Origin: Flavobacterium fluviatile
Lineage (GTDB): Bacteria > Bacteroidota > Bacteroidia > Flavobacteriales > Flavobacteriaceae
Reading direction: 5' to 3'
Assembly: GCF_010645065.1 (NCBI RefSeq)
Contig: NZ_JAADZW010000004.1
Location: 1-64,000, forward strand
Length of the DNA: 64,000 nucleotides
Part shown: one piece after another, positions 16,138 through 24,324 of the stretch
How positions within the stretch are numbered: position 1 is the first letter of the stretch
Layout: each line of letters starts with the position of its first letter
Notes under the pieces: model-generated
Told to the model about the DNA's origin: nothing
Seen by the model: only the letters and a program-made list of their open reading frames with translations
The model's database searches: none
Translations under genes and position numbers: made by a program

Positions 16138-16561
16138 AATTTTTGTTTTTTGAATCAAAAGCCAAAGCGTACATTTTGATGTTTTTTATCATCGAAACCA
16201 AACCATTGGCGCGGGTGGCTGATAAATGTTCTTTTAAACCGATTTCGTCTATAAATTCTGTATCGGCATTTATAATGTCGGCTGCTTTTTGATTCGAGAA
16301 AGCGCGAATTAAAATGGCGATTATTCCTTTGGTCAAAATCGCATCACTGTCTGCGGTGAACACAATTTTATCATCTTTTTGTTCTCCCTGCAACCATACT
16401 TTCGACTGGCATCCTTTGATTAAATTTTCATCGGTTTTGTATTCTTCTTTAATTAACGGAAGACTTTTTCCTAATTCGATGATGTATTCGTAACGTTGCA
16501 TCCAGTCATCAAACATAGAGAATTCATCTATTATTTCGTCTTGTATTTCTTTGATTGTCAT
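16136..16561 (-). CDS. sufE: Sulfur acceptor protein SufE
   Basis: A 141-residue cytoplasmic protein. It takes persulfide sulfur from SufS and hands it to the SufBCD scaffold. The acceptor Cys51 sits in LIKGCQSKVWL, and the SATRANGLVSMI helix near the C-terminus is typical. Its start is 3 bases from the end of the upstream lipoprotein gene, so the two are co-transcribed. The ORF's stop codon abuts repeat B. sufB, sufC and sufD are not in this window. Confidence 0.95.
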   Translation of the reverse strand: MTIKEIQDEIIDEFSMFDDWMQRYEYIIELGKSLPLIKEEYKTDENLIKGCQSKVWLQGEQKDDKIVFTADSDAILTKGIIAILIRAFSNQKAADIINADTEFIDEIGLKEHLSATRANGLVSMIKNIKMYALAFDSKNKN

Positions 16562-16563
16562 AA

Positions 16564-16989
16564 TTATTCTTTAGCAAAATCAGTCAGCAAATTGACCAGT
16601 TTTTCAATTTCCTTTGGAGGGAAACCATTGTCAAAACCCGGTGTTTGGTACGTTTTCTGATTTTGGGTTATTTTTAGATTCCCAATTGCGGCACCATCGT
16701 AAAAACGTTTTTCAGTAGGTGCTCTTAAAGTCGGAATAGTTTCTAAATTTATCTTTTTGAATTCGGTAATAATTTTATCCCAATTCGCCTTATCAATTTT
16801 ATTTTCTAGAGCTTGTGCATCTCTTTTATTGGTCACAGAAACCATTTGATTTTGCACCACTATCTTTTTATAATAACCTCTCGACATGGCCGAATATTCG
16901 ATCACAGTTGATTCCATATCTGCTTTTTTTTGACTAGAACAGCCTGTTATCATAAAAATTGTCAGCAATAAAAAAGATACAATTCTCAT
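16564..16989 (-). CDS. Hypothetical lipoprotein of the SUF operon
   Basis: A 141-residue protein with a lipoprotein signal (FLLLTIFMITGCSSQKK; lipobox Cys17). The mature part contains a conserved-looking stretch TLRAPTEKRFYDGAAIGNLK and GFDNGFPPKEIEKLVNLL. It sits between sufS (12 bases) and sufE (3 bases) on the same strand. I recall such small lipoproteins at this place in Flavobacterium SUF operons, but no function is known and a link to Fe-S assembly is only contextual. Confidence 0.75.
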   Translation of the reverse strand: MRIVSFLLLTIFMITGCSSQKKADMESTVIEYSAMSRGYYKKIVVQNQMVSVTNKRDAQALENKIDKANWDKIITEFKKINLETIPTLRAPTEKRFYDGAAIGNLKITQNQKTYQTPGFDNGFPPKEIEKLVNLLTDFAKE

Positions 16990-17000
16990 AAAATGAAATT

Positions 17001-18215
17001 TTAGCTTAACATGGTTTTGGCTTTTTTAACCGCTTCAACCATTTCATCAATTTCTTCTTTGGTATTATAAAAAGAGAACGAAGCACGAATAGTTCCCGGA
17101 ATACAGAAAAAATTCATAATTGGCTGTGCGCAATGATGTCCGGTACGGACTGCAATTCCTAATTTGTCAATTATCGAACCAATATCATAAGGATGAATCC
17201 CGTCAATATTAAACGAAATTACCGAAGCTTTATTTTTTCCGTTTCCGTAAATTCTCAGACCATCAATTTCAAGCAGACGCTTTGTAGCGTGTTCCAGTAA
17301 TTTTTTTTCCTGAAGCTGAATGTTTCCAAAACCAACTTCGTTTAAATAATCAACAGCGGTTCCTAATACGATTCCACCAGCGATATTTGGGGTTCCGGCT
17401 TCAAATTTATGAGGCAGGTCAGCATACGTTGTTTTCTCGAATGTAACTTCTTTAATCATTTCGCCACCGCCCTGATAAGGAGGAAGTTTATTTAACCACT
17501 CTTCTTTTCCGTACAAGATTCCCGTTCCGGTTGGCCCGCACATTTTATGCCCTGAAAAAGCATAAAAATCACAATCCAGATCCTGAACATCCGGTTTTAA
17601 ATGCGGCACAGCCTGTGCCCCGTCAATTAAAACGGCAGCTCCTACAGCATGTGCCTTAGCAATCATCTCTTTTACAGGATTGATTACACCCAAAGCGTTC
17701 GAAATATGATTTACCGTAACAATTTTTGTTTTCTCAGATAATAAAGATTCGTATTCACTGATGATCAGCTCTCCGTCTTCATTTATCGGAATCACTTTTA
17801 ATATGGCTCCTGTTTTTTCGCATAACATTTGCCACGGTACAATATTGCTGTGATGCTCCAAAGAAGAAACCAAAACTTCGTCACCCGGTTTTAAAATTGA
17901 GGCAAAGCCGTTGGATACTAAATTGATTCCGTGTGTTGTTCCTGAAGTAAATAAAACTTCATGAGAAAATTTGGCATTGATATGATGCTGCAATTTTACA
18001 CGTGAAATTTCATAAGCATCAGTAGCTAACTGACTTAAAGTATGAACTCCACGGTGAATATTGGCGTTTATTTCCTGATAATATTTCGCTTCGGCATCAA
18101 TAACAACCTGTGGTTTTTGCGAGGTTGCACCATTGTCGAAGTATATTAATGGTTTTCCGTTTACTTTTTCAGAAAGTATTGGAAAATCAGCTCTTATTTT
18201 TTGAATATCCAGCAT
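17001..18215 (-). CDS. sufS: Cysteine desulfurase SufS
   Basis: A 404-residue PLP enzyme that releases sulfur from L-cysteine as a persulfide for Fe-S cluster building. The PLP Lys224 is in SGHKMCGPTG and the catalytic Cys362 is in RTGHHCAQP. The THGIN and LEHHSNIVPWQ cofactor motifs are present. Length and motif spacing are those of group II (SufS) enzymes. It leads the leftward unit sufS-lipoprotein-sufE-GxxExxY-sufT-DUF2480, with a -7 box at 18,241-18,248. Confidence 0.96.
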   Translation of the reverse strand: MLDIQKIRADFPILSEKVNGKPLIYFDNGATSQKPQVVIDAEAKYYQEINANIHRGVHTLSQLATDAYEISRVKLQHHINAKFSHEVLFTSGTTHGINLVSNGFASILKPGDEVLVSSLEHHSNIVPWQMLCEKTGAILKVIPINEDGELIISEYESLLSEKTKIVTVNHISNALGVINPVKEMIAKAHAVGAAVLIDGAQAVPHLKPDVQDLDCDFYAFSGHKMCGPTGTGILYGKEEWLNKLPPYQGGGEMIKEVTFEKTTYADLPHKFEAGTPNIAGGIVLGTAVDYLNEVGFGNIQLQEKKLLEHATKRLLEIDGLRIYGNGKNKASVISFNIDGIHPYDIGSIIDKLGIAVRTGHHCAQPIMNFFCIPGTIRASFSFYNTKEEIDEMVEAVKKAKTMLS

Positions 18216-18240
18216 AATTTATTTAGAAAAATTCTATGTA

Positions 18241-18248
18241 CAAAAGTA
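18241..18248 (-). promoter_or_regulatory. -7 promoter element of the sufS operon
   Basis: The minus strand reads TACTTTTG, an exact TAnnTTTG match, 26 bases before the sufS ATG. No clear -33 box is seen. Confidence 0.55.
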
Positions 18249-18438
18249 CTAAAACTAAATTGTTTTATCCGCCAATTCTATAATTTCCTTTTATGGCACT
18301 ATCAATAGCGGGGATGAAATATTGATTCTGCAAATTTTAATTTGATTTTCTGAATTTCCCGAATTTAAAAGCCTCATTAAGTACTAAAATCGTGACCTTA
18401 AATTATTTATCTTGCATAAAAAATAGCTGTATCTGACT

Positions 18439-19785
18439 ATGAAAAAAATCCTCAAATTACTTGGTGTTCTTCTTCTTTTAATAGTTCTGTATTTCGGATT
18501 TACAACTTATCCGAAGCTGGGTCTGATTTCAGGCTTTTCAGCCAAAAGCATTGCTTCGGGGCATTTTCTGGATAACCGTTCAAAAGAATTAATCGAAAAA
18601 ACCGACAACGATATTAAGCTGATTAATCTGGCCACCAATACTATTGATGAGGCCGGAAAATTTGCTACTGCAAGTGTTTATGGTTTAAAAGAACGAAAAG
18701 CCATCTACCGTGAAGGTTTGGGAGCGACTTTAATTAATGATGACTTTGATGTTTCTAAACCATATTTAGTTCCAAAACGAACTCCATTAGTCAATAATTT
18801 ACCTTTCCCTTATGGAAACCTCGAACCGAAAGACACTATTTTTTCGAATATTGATTATTCTAAATTGGAAAAAGCGATTGATGACGCTTTTGACAAATCG
18901 GGTGGAAAATTAAAACGAACACGTGCTGTTGTGGTTTTGTATAAAAATAAATTGATTGCCGAAAAATACGATACCGGATTTACAAAAGATAGCAAAATTT
19001 TAGGCTGGTCGATGACCAAAAGCATTACCAGTTCGGCATTTGGAGTTTTGGCGAAACAGGGAAAAATAGATATTTACAAACCTGCTCCTGTGGCAGAATG
19101 GCAAAATGATGAACGTAAAAACATCACTATCAATGATCTGCTGCACATGAATTCGGGTTTGGAGTGGGAAGAAAATTACAACACGATTTGCGATGCTACC
19201 AAAATGCTTTTTCAGGCAGAAGATATGGGGAAAGTCCAACTGGACAAACCCGCTGAATTTAAACCTAACACACATTGGAACTACTCTTCGGGAACGACTA
19301 ATTTATTGTCTTTGATTTTGAGAAGACAATTTAAAACCCAGCAGGAATACCTTGATTTTTGGTACAGTGCCGTGATTGACAAAATCGGAATGAGTTCGAT
19401 GATTGTAGAACAGGATATGAGCGGAACTTTTGTAGGTTCTTCCTATGCATGGGCAACTGCGCGTGACTGGTCAAAATTTGGATTATTATATCTAAATAAA
19501 GGCAATTGGAACGGCGAACAAATTCTGGATGAAAGCTGGGTAAAATATACGGCAACACCCACCAATACTTCTGAAGGAAAATACGGCGCACAGTTTTGGC
19601 TTAACGCCGGCGGAAAATTTCCTGACGCTCCCCGCGATATGTTTTACTGCAGCGGTTATCAGGGACAAATGGTTGCTATTATTCCATCAAAAGATATGGT
19701 GATTGTGAGAATGGGATTGAAGGAAGATCCTGCTTTTGATTTTAATGGTTTTTTGAAAGGGATTGTTGGGAGTGTTAAGAAGTAA
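18439..19785 (+). CDS. Serine hydrolase, class C β-lactamase/esterase family
   Basis: A 448-residue protein with an N-terminal membrane anchor (LLGVLLLLIVLYFGF). The catalytic SxxK motif is Ser191-Met-Thr-Lys194 (GWSMTKSIT), and the Tyr motif is Tyr282-Ser-Ser (NYSSGTTN). These are the family's general base and nucleophile sites. Such proteins include periplasmic esterases and D-amino peptidases, so the annotation 'β-lactamase' does not imply antibiotic resistance. It is a single gene between the SUF operon and the kinase cassette. Substrate unknown. Confidence 0.88.
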   Translation: MKKILKLLGVLLLLIVLYFGFTTYPKLGLISGFSAKSIASGHFLDNRSKELIEKTDNDIKLINLATNTIDEAGKFATASVYGLKERKAIYREGLGATLINDDFDVSKPYLVPKRTPLVNNLPFPYGNLEPKDTIFSNIDYSKLEKAIDDAFDKSGGKLKRTRAVVVLYKNKLIAEKYDTGFTKDSKILGWSMTKSITSSAFGVLAKQGKIDIYKPAPVAEWQNDERKNITINDLLHMNSGLEWEENYNTICDATKMLFQAEDMGKVQLDKPAEFKPNTHWNYSSGTTNLLSLILRRQFKTQQEYLDFWYSAVIDKIGMSSMIVEQDMSGTFVGSSYAWATARDWSKFGLLYLNKGNWNGEQILDESWVKYTATPTNTSEGKYGAQFWLNAGGKFPDAPRDMFYCSGYQGQMVAIIPSKDMVIVRMGLKEDPAFDFNGFLKGIVGSVKK

Positions 19786-19838
19786 TCATTAACATTATCG
19801 CTTATTTTTCTTATATTCGTAATTAAATTTAGAAAAAT

Positions 19839-20639
19839 ATGATCGCTGAATGTACATCAATTAAAGAATTTTCTCAGGGAGGTCAAAAGAAGGTTTATTT
19901 GGCAGAACATCATGAATTTGGAAAAGTTGTTATCAAGAAAGGTTTAATTAAGAGTTTTACTTCTTTAGAAAGAATTAAACGTGAAGTTAAATTATTAGAT
20001 GAACTTGATTCGGAATATTATCCTAAACAATATCATTTTAATATCGATTTCAAAACTAATGAATTTGAAATTGTCGAAGAATATATAGAAGGCTTAACAT
20101 TAAGGGAGAATTTTGATTTTTTCAGTAATAATCCTTCCAGAATTTTTACATTACTTGAATCATTGATTGATGGTTTGTCATTGATTTGGGATAAAAACGT
20201 AGTTCATCGGGATTTGAAACCTGAAAACATTATTATTAGACCTAATATGAAGCCTTGTATAATAGATTTAGGAATAGCACGTTTTTTAGATTTAGAAGCA
20301 TTAACCAAAACAATATCTCCTATTGGTCCATGTACTCCTATTTATGCATCTTCTGAACAATTAACAAACAATAAAAATTCAATTGATTTAAGGACTGATT
20401 TTTTTGCTTTAGTAGTTATTGCATTAGAATTATATTTAGATCAACATCCTTTCAATGAACCTGGAGGTAAATATTCAATTATTGAAAACATATTGCAAAA
20501 TAATTATATTGTCGAAAATCAAAATATTAAAGCAAGTAAACAAATGTCTGAATTAGCTTTGAAAGTATTACACACTCAGCCTTATATGAGATTTAGAAAT
20601 TATTCATTATTTAAAGAATTTTTAAAAACTTATTCATAG
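19839..20639 (+). CDS. Hanks-type Ser/Thr protein kinase
   Basis: A 266-residue soluble kinase domain with no sensor or membrane segment. The G-loop is FSQGGQKKVYLAE, the ATP Lys is Lys33 (VVIKKG), the αC Glu is Glu49, the catalytic loop is HRDLKPEN (123-130) and the metal motif is DLG (143-145) in place of DFG. An activation-segment YASSEQ and a DFFALVVIALEL helix follow. All catalytic residues are present, so it is probably active. Its stop codon is directly followed by the ATG of the next gene. The gene and its two partners are visibly more AT-rich than neighbours, which suggests transfer. I infer it controls the two downstream proteins. Confidence 0.9.
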   Translation: MIAECTSIKEFSQGGQKKVYLAEHHEFGKVVIKKGLIKSFTSLERIKREVKLLDELDSEYYPKQYHFNIDFKTNEFEIVEEYIEGLTLRENFDFFSNNPSRIFTLLESLIDGLSLIWDKNVVHRDLKPENIIIRPNMKPCIIDLGIARFLDLEALTKTISPIGPCTPIYASSEQLTNNKNSIDLRTDFFALVVIALELYLDQHPFNEPGGKYSIIENILQNNYIVENQNIKASKQMSELALKVLHTQPYMRFRNYSLFKEFLKTYS

Positions 20640-21812
20640 ATGAAAATTTATCACCAAACTGGATTTAGATACAATTGGAACATAGAAAGTTTTGAAAAAG
20701 GTGTCGGAGATGGCTTGATTTTTTCTCCTATAAACATTGATTCAGATAAACTTATCGCATTTAAGGAAGAAAATAAAGAACCGAGTTTTTTAGATCCACA
20801 ACTATATTTGCTAAATGAAGCAAAAGGTAGTCTTGATACATATCCGTATTTTCCAGGGAATTTAAAACCTGATTTTAGCACTCCTGATTTAGATAATTCT
20901 CATAATGAATTAGCAAAATTATGTGTGGACTATCAAATGGAAAATAATTTTGACTATTTAGTGATTCCAACTAGATATCATTCTGATAATCCAACAAATT
21001 ATTTTTTAGATTCAACTGATTTTTTTGTAGAACCTTTTTGTGAATATTTGAAAGAAAAAAAAGTCTCTAAAAAAGTTTTGCTATCAGTTATTATTAAAAC
21101 AATTATGTTAACTGATGAAGAAAAGAAGAATGAAGTTCTTAATTGGATTACTGGGCACCAAAGTATTGATGGAGTCTATATAATCTTTGAAAACAATTTT
21201 ACGTCAAAACAAATTAAAGATTTCGATTATTTATTAAATGTTTTAAAATTTATAAATATTTTAAAAATAAATCAGCTCGAAGTTCATATTGGTTACTGTA
21301 ATACTGAAGCATTGTTGTATTCAATCGCAATGCCTGATTCGATTACAATTGGATCATATGAAAATCTCCGTTCTTTTGGAATAAAAAGATTTCAAGATTT
21401 AGAAAATAGTCCTATGAGAGGTCCTAATGCTAGACTATATAGTAGCTTACTTCTCCAATGGGTAGATTATGTCTATATACAAGCGATGGAAAAGCTTATA
21501 GTAAATTATGAAGATTTTTTTGATGATTCAGAATTTAAGCCTCTCATATTTAAACCTGATTTTAAATGGCATTTTGCTAAAGCAGAACCTTATAAACATT
21601 ACTTTTATGTTTTTAATGAACAAATTAAACAATTACCTGAATCACAATCTGATAGAATTTTATATTTAAAACAAAAAATTAAAGATGCAATAAATCTATT
21701 CAATATAATTGAAAACAATGTACTTTTGGACAATGATAGTGATGGATCCCACTTATCTACATGGTTTAATGTTATAAATGCTTTTGAAAAAGAAATTAAA
21801 TATTATGTTTAA
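20640..21812 (+). CDS. Unknown protein of the kinase cassette
   Basis: A 390-residue soluble protein I cannot assign to a family. Visible features are an N-terminal DGLIFSPINIDSDKL, a FLDPQLYLLNEAKGSLDTYP segment, strand-like FDYLVIPTRY, KVLLSVIIKTI, DGVYIIFEN and LEVHIGYCN, and then PDSITIGSYENLRSF. The regular β-α spacing suggests an α/β barrel (inference). It begins on the base after the kinase stop and its last codons overlap the start of the nuclease-like gene, so all three are translationally coupled. It may be the effector or sensor of the module. Confidence 0.75.
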   Translation: MKIYHQTGFRYNWNIESFEKGVGDGLIFSPINIDSDKLIAFKEENKEPSFLDPQLYLLNEAKGSLDTYPYFPGNLKPDFSTPDLDNSHNELAKLCVDYQMENNFDYLVIPTRYHSDNPTNYFLDSTDFFVEPFCEYLKEKKVSKKVLLSVIIKTIMLTDEEKKNEVLNWITGHQSIDGVYIIFENNFTSKQIKDFDYLLNVLKFINILKINQLEVHIGYCNTEALLYSIAMPDSITIGSYENLRSFGIKRFQDLENSPMRGPNARLYSSLLLQWVDYVYIQAMEKLIVNYEDFFDDSEFKPLIFKPDFKWHFAKAEPYKHYFYVFNEQIKQLPESQSDRILYLKQKIKDAINLFNIIENNVLLDNDSDGSHLSTWFNVINAFEKEIKYYV

Positions 21813-22260
21813 TAGCGAACAAGAAATGTCTATTGTTTTTGAGAAGTTTCTGAAAGAGAATTTCGGAAATACTTATTTAAAAGAATGTAAAGGATTATTC
21901 GGTGTCCCAGATTTTGTATACTATGATAAGAATGAAGAGAAAACTGAGCTTATAGCATTTGAATTAAAACTAAAAGATTGGAAACGTGCTATAAAACAAG
22001 CTTTTAGATATAAAAGTTTTTCAAATATCTCTTATGTTGTTATTCCTTCTGTAGGAGTTCATTTAGCTGTTAAAAATATAGAATTGTTTAGAAAATATAA
22101 TATTGGACTTGCGGGTTTTAATTCTTTACAGGAGTTTGAAATTTTGTTTAAACCAAAAAGTGAGCTTCCTTATTCATATAATCTTAACGACAAAATTCTT
22201 CAATCATTTAAATCTTCGAAAAAAAAATCAAAAAACACTCACTTTCTAGTATCTCAATAA
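21805..22260 (+). CDS. PD-(D/E)XK nuclease-like protein
   Basis: A 151-residue protein with a PD-(D/E)XK core: Pro35-Asp36 (LFGVPDFVYY), then Glu53-Leu-Lys55 (IAFELKLKDW), followed by the helix RAIKQAFRYKSFSNISYVVIP typical of endonuclease-fold proteins. The ATG at 21,805 overlaps the stop of the unknown gene by 8 bases; an earlier in-frame ATG at 21,778 would give a longer overlap. Predicted to cut DNA or RNA; specificity unknown. It ends before a bidirectional terminator at 22,280. Together with the kinase and the unknown gene it forms the AT-rich cassette. Confidence 0.82.
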   Translation: MFNSEQEMSIVFEKFLKENFGNTYLKECKGLFGVPDFVYYDKNEEKTELIAFELKLKDWKRAIKQAFRYKSFSNISYVVIPSVGVHLAVKNIELFRKYNIGLAGFNSLQEFEILFKPKSELPYSYNLNDKILQSFKSSKKKSKNTHFLVSQ

Positions 22261-22279
22261 TAGTAGTATTTTAACAAAC

Positions 22280-22313
22280 AAAACCGATACACTTAAAAAG
22301 TCTATCGGTTTTT
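22280..22313. terminator. Bidirectional terminator after the kinase cassette
   Basis: A 10-bp inverted repeat (22,280-22,289 with 22,303-22,312), core AACCGATA, is flanked by A-rich and T-rich runs. It lies between the convergent nuclease-like gene and nbaC and can serve both. Confidence 0.75.
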
Positions 22314-22336
22314 GTATTTATAAATTTTGTCCAAAA

Positions 22337-22876
22337 TTATTTCTTAGCTACAAACCTCGGATCAGATTCCATAACGGTTCCGCAATTATCGCAGGTTCTT
22401 AATTCTTCTGAATTGTAAAAATGTTCAAAGTGTGCGAGGAAATCTTTTTCAATATTGTGCAGTTCAAAAAACACTTCATATAATTTGTGATTGCAGTTGT
22501 CGCAATGCCAAAGCAAACCATCTGTGTAGCCTAATCCGGCACGTTTTCGCTCGATGACCAAACCAATAGAACCCTCTGAACGAACCGGAGAATGCGGTAC
22601 TTTCGCTGGATTTAAATACATATCGCCTGCGTTCAGAATCATTTCTTTGCGTTCGCCTTCTTCCTGAATGACTACTTTTATATTGCCTTCCAGCTGGTAA
22701 AAAAGTTCTTCGGTTTCGTTGTAATGATAATCTTTTCGGGCATTTGGACCTGCAACAATCATCACAATATAATCACCGGAGTCAACATATAAGTTTTTAT
22801 TTCCAACAGGCGGTTTTAGTAAATGACGGTTCTCGTCTATCCATTTGGTCAGATTGAAAGGTTTTGCTATAGCCAT
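22337..22876 (-). CDS. nbaC: 3-hydroxyanthranilate 3,4-dioxygenase
   Basis: A 179-residue cupin dioxygenase that opens the ring of 3-hydroxyanthranilate in tryptophan (kynurenine) breakdown or quinolinate synthesis. Iron ligands His51, Glu57 and His95 are in DYHYNETEELFY and AKVPHSPVRS. The bacterial-type C-terminal rubredoxin-like pair of CxxC motifs (CDNC and CDNCG) is present. The ATG at 22,876 is chosen; the upstream extension is repeat sequence. No other kynurenine-pathway gene is nearby. Confidence 0.95.
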   Translation of the reverse strand: MAIAKPFNLTKWIDENRHLLKPPVGNKNLYVDSGDYIVMIVAGPNARKDYHYNETEELFYQLEGNIKVVIQEEGERKEMILNAGDMYLNPAKVPHSPVRSEGSIGLVIERKRAGLGYTDGLLWHCDNCNHKLYEVFFELHNIEKDFLAHFEHFYNSEELRTCDNCGTVMESDPRFVAKK

Positions 22877-22928
22877 TTTTTTGAGATTCTGAGTTCTAAG
22901 TTTCTGAGAAGCTAAGTTAAGGAAAATT

Positions 22929-23109
22929 GTAGAGACGCACGGTAATGTGTCTGTATTTACCTTTAAAAAAGTTAGCCACAAATTACACCAATTATCGCTA
23001 ATTTTTATTTATGATGAATCGAATTATACGAATTCTGTATGCTTTAATATTTCGTGAATATTAGTGCAATTCGCGGCTTGAACTGTAAGCGTACTGCGTG
23101 CATCTCTAC
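22929..23109. repeat. Nested interspersed repeat (two inverted repeats, one inside the other)
   Basis: An outer near-perfect 12-bp inverted pair (GTAGAGACGCAC at 22,929-22,940; GTGCATCTCTAC at 23,098-23,109) encloses an inner pair (GCCACAAATTACACCAAT at 22,975-22,992; ATTAGTGCAATTCGCGGC at 23,060-23,077). The inner part is related to the element at 3151-3303. It suggests one repeat inserted into another. It fills the gap between nbaC and the EEP gene. Confidence 0.65.
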
Positions 23110-23111
23110 GA

Positions 23112-24203
23112 TTACATTTCTTTTATCAGATAAATATAAACCGGAAAATGGTCGCTAAAACCCACTTCACTTGTACTGTGTCGCAACGGATAACCTTTGT
23201 ATTTTCCTGAATTTTGGATGAGATAGGGTTTATTGAAAATTCCGGCTTTCCAAAATTTGAATGATGCAAAATCAGGTTTTATGAGCGATTGTGTAATAAT
23301 GATCTGGTCAAAAATATCCCAGGAATCCCGAAAAGCTGTTGTTCCCATGCCGCGTTTGGACATTTCTTCGAACGGATTGTAAGTCCCAAATTCCGGAACT
23401 TCAGCCTTTTTAGCTTTTGCTCCAAGCGCCACTTTTATACTTTTATTATAAGGCCCATCGTTTAAATCGCCCATCGTAATCACTTTTGCATCTGGATTAA
23501 TTTGCTGCAGCGAATCGATTATTTTACGGTTTAATCTTCCCGCCGCTTCCCGATATTCGCTTGTAGCTTTTTCACCTCCCGAGCGAGAAGGCCAGTGATT
23601 GACAATGATGCTGATCTCTTCTCCTTCCAAAAAACCGGTAATTAAAAGCTGATCACGGGTAAAAACACGATTGTTCTGAACTGTCTTCGTTGTTTCTTCA
23701 TCTGTTGATTCTTCTTTTCCCTGTTCTTCTACATTTTTATTTTTCAATATATATAAAGGTATATTTGAAAAAGTTACCGGTTTAAAAAATTTCTTCTGAT
23801 ACAATAATGCTACATCTATTCCGCGTTTGTCGGGCGAATCAAAATGAATGATTCCGTAATCCAAAGGCAATAATTTGGGCTGTTTGACTAAGTCTTCCAG
23901 AACGCCTCTGTTTTCAATTTCAGAACCTCCAATCAAAACTGGCGCATTTGGATTTTCCGGCTTTCCGATTTCTGATATTACTTTTGAAAGGTTCTGCAGT
24001 TTTTGATTGTATTTTTCTGTTGTCCAGTTTTGTGTTCCGTTTGGTGTCCACTCGTCATCATTCGTATAAATATCATCAACAGTGTCAAAAAGATTTTCGA
24101 AATTGTAAAAGGCTGCGGTGTGGATACTATATTTTTTGGCCTGACCAAAAGCCGTAATCGAAAACAAAAGAATGAAGCAAATTTTAGTTATAATTATTCG
24201 CAT
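23112..24203 (-). CDS. Secreted endonuclease/exonuclease/phosphatase-family protein
   Basis: A 363-residue exported protein with a signal peptide (MRIIITKICFILLFSITAFG). The EEP fold shows AAFYNFENLFDTVDD with a metal-binding Asn/Glu, an IGGSEIENRGVLEDL region with the catalytic Glu, IIVNHWPSRSGG, MGDLNDGP and the C-terminal VGFSDHFPVY with catalytic His. All hallmark residues are present, so activity is likely, on DNA, RNA or phosphoester substrates outside the cytoplasm. It is divergent from the LD-carboxypeptidase gene. Similar proteins often accompany DUF5689 lipoproteins, here far away. Confidence 0.88.
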   Translation of the reverse strand: MRIIITKICFILLFSITAFGQAKKYSIHTAAFYNFENLFDTVDDIYTNDDEWTPNGTQNWTTEKYNQKLQNLSKVISEIGKPENPNAPVLIGGSEIENRGVLEDLVKQPKLLPLDYGIIHFDSPDKRGIDVALLYQKKFFKPVTFSNIPLYILKNKNVEEQGKEESTDEETTKTVQNNRVFTRDQLLITGFLEGEEISIIVNHWPSRSGGEKATSEYREAAGRLNRKIIDSLQQINPDAKVITMGDLNDGPYNKSIKVALGAKAKKAEVPEFGTYNPFEEMSKRGMGTTAFRDSWDIFDQIIITQSLIKPDFASFKFWKAGIFNKPYLIQNSGKYKGYPLRHSTSEVGFSDHFPVYIYLIKEM

Positions 24204-24287
24204 AAAAATTTAATTTTTTAAATTGCTGAAATTAATCAAAATTTAAATTTGTAAGAAATTTCAAATGATTTTATTTTTTTAAATCTT

Positions 24288-24295
24288 TATCTTTG
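24288..24295 (+). promoter_or_regulatory. -7 promoter element of the LD-carboxypeptidase gene
   Basis: TATCTTTG matches TAnnTTTG exactly, 29 bases before the ATG. No good -33 box is visible. Confidence 0.55.
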
Positions 24296-24324
24296 TTAGA
24301 AATAAATCAAAAGCAAAAAAGAAA

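Noticed and set aside
20640..21812. tRNA-guanine transglycosylase (DpdA-like) assignment for the unknown cassette protein
   Set aside because: The α/β spacing tempted me, but no catalytic Asp or zinc motif of that family is visible.
22877..22981. N-terminal extension of the 3-hydroxyanthranilate dioxygenase
   Set aside because: It begins at a non-ATG codon and translates interspersed-repeat DNA; the family starts at the ATG at 22,876.
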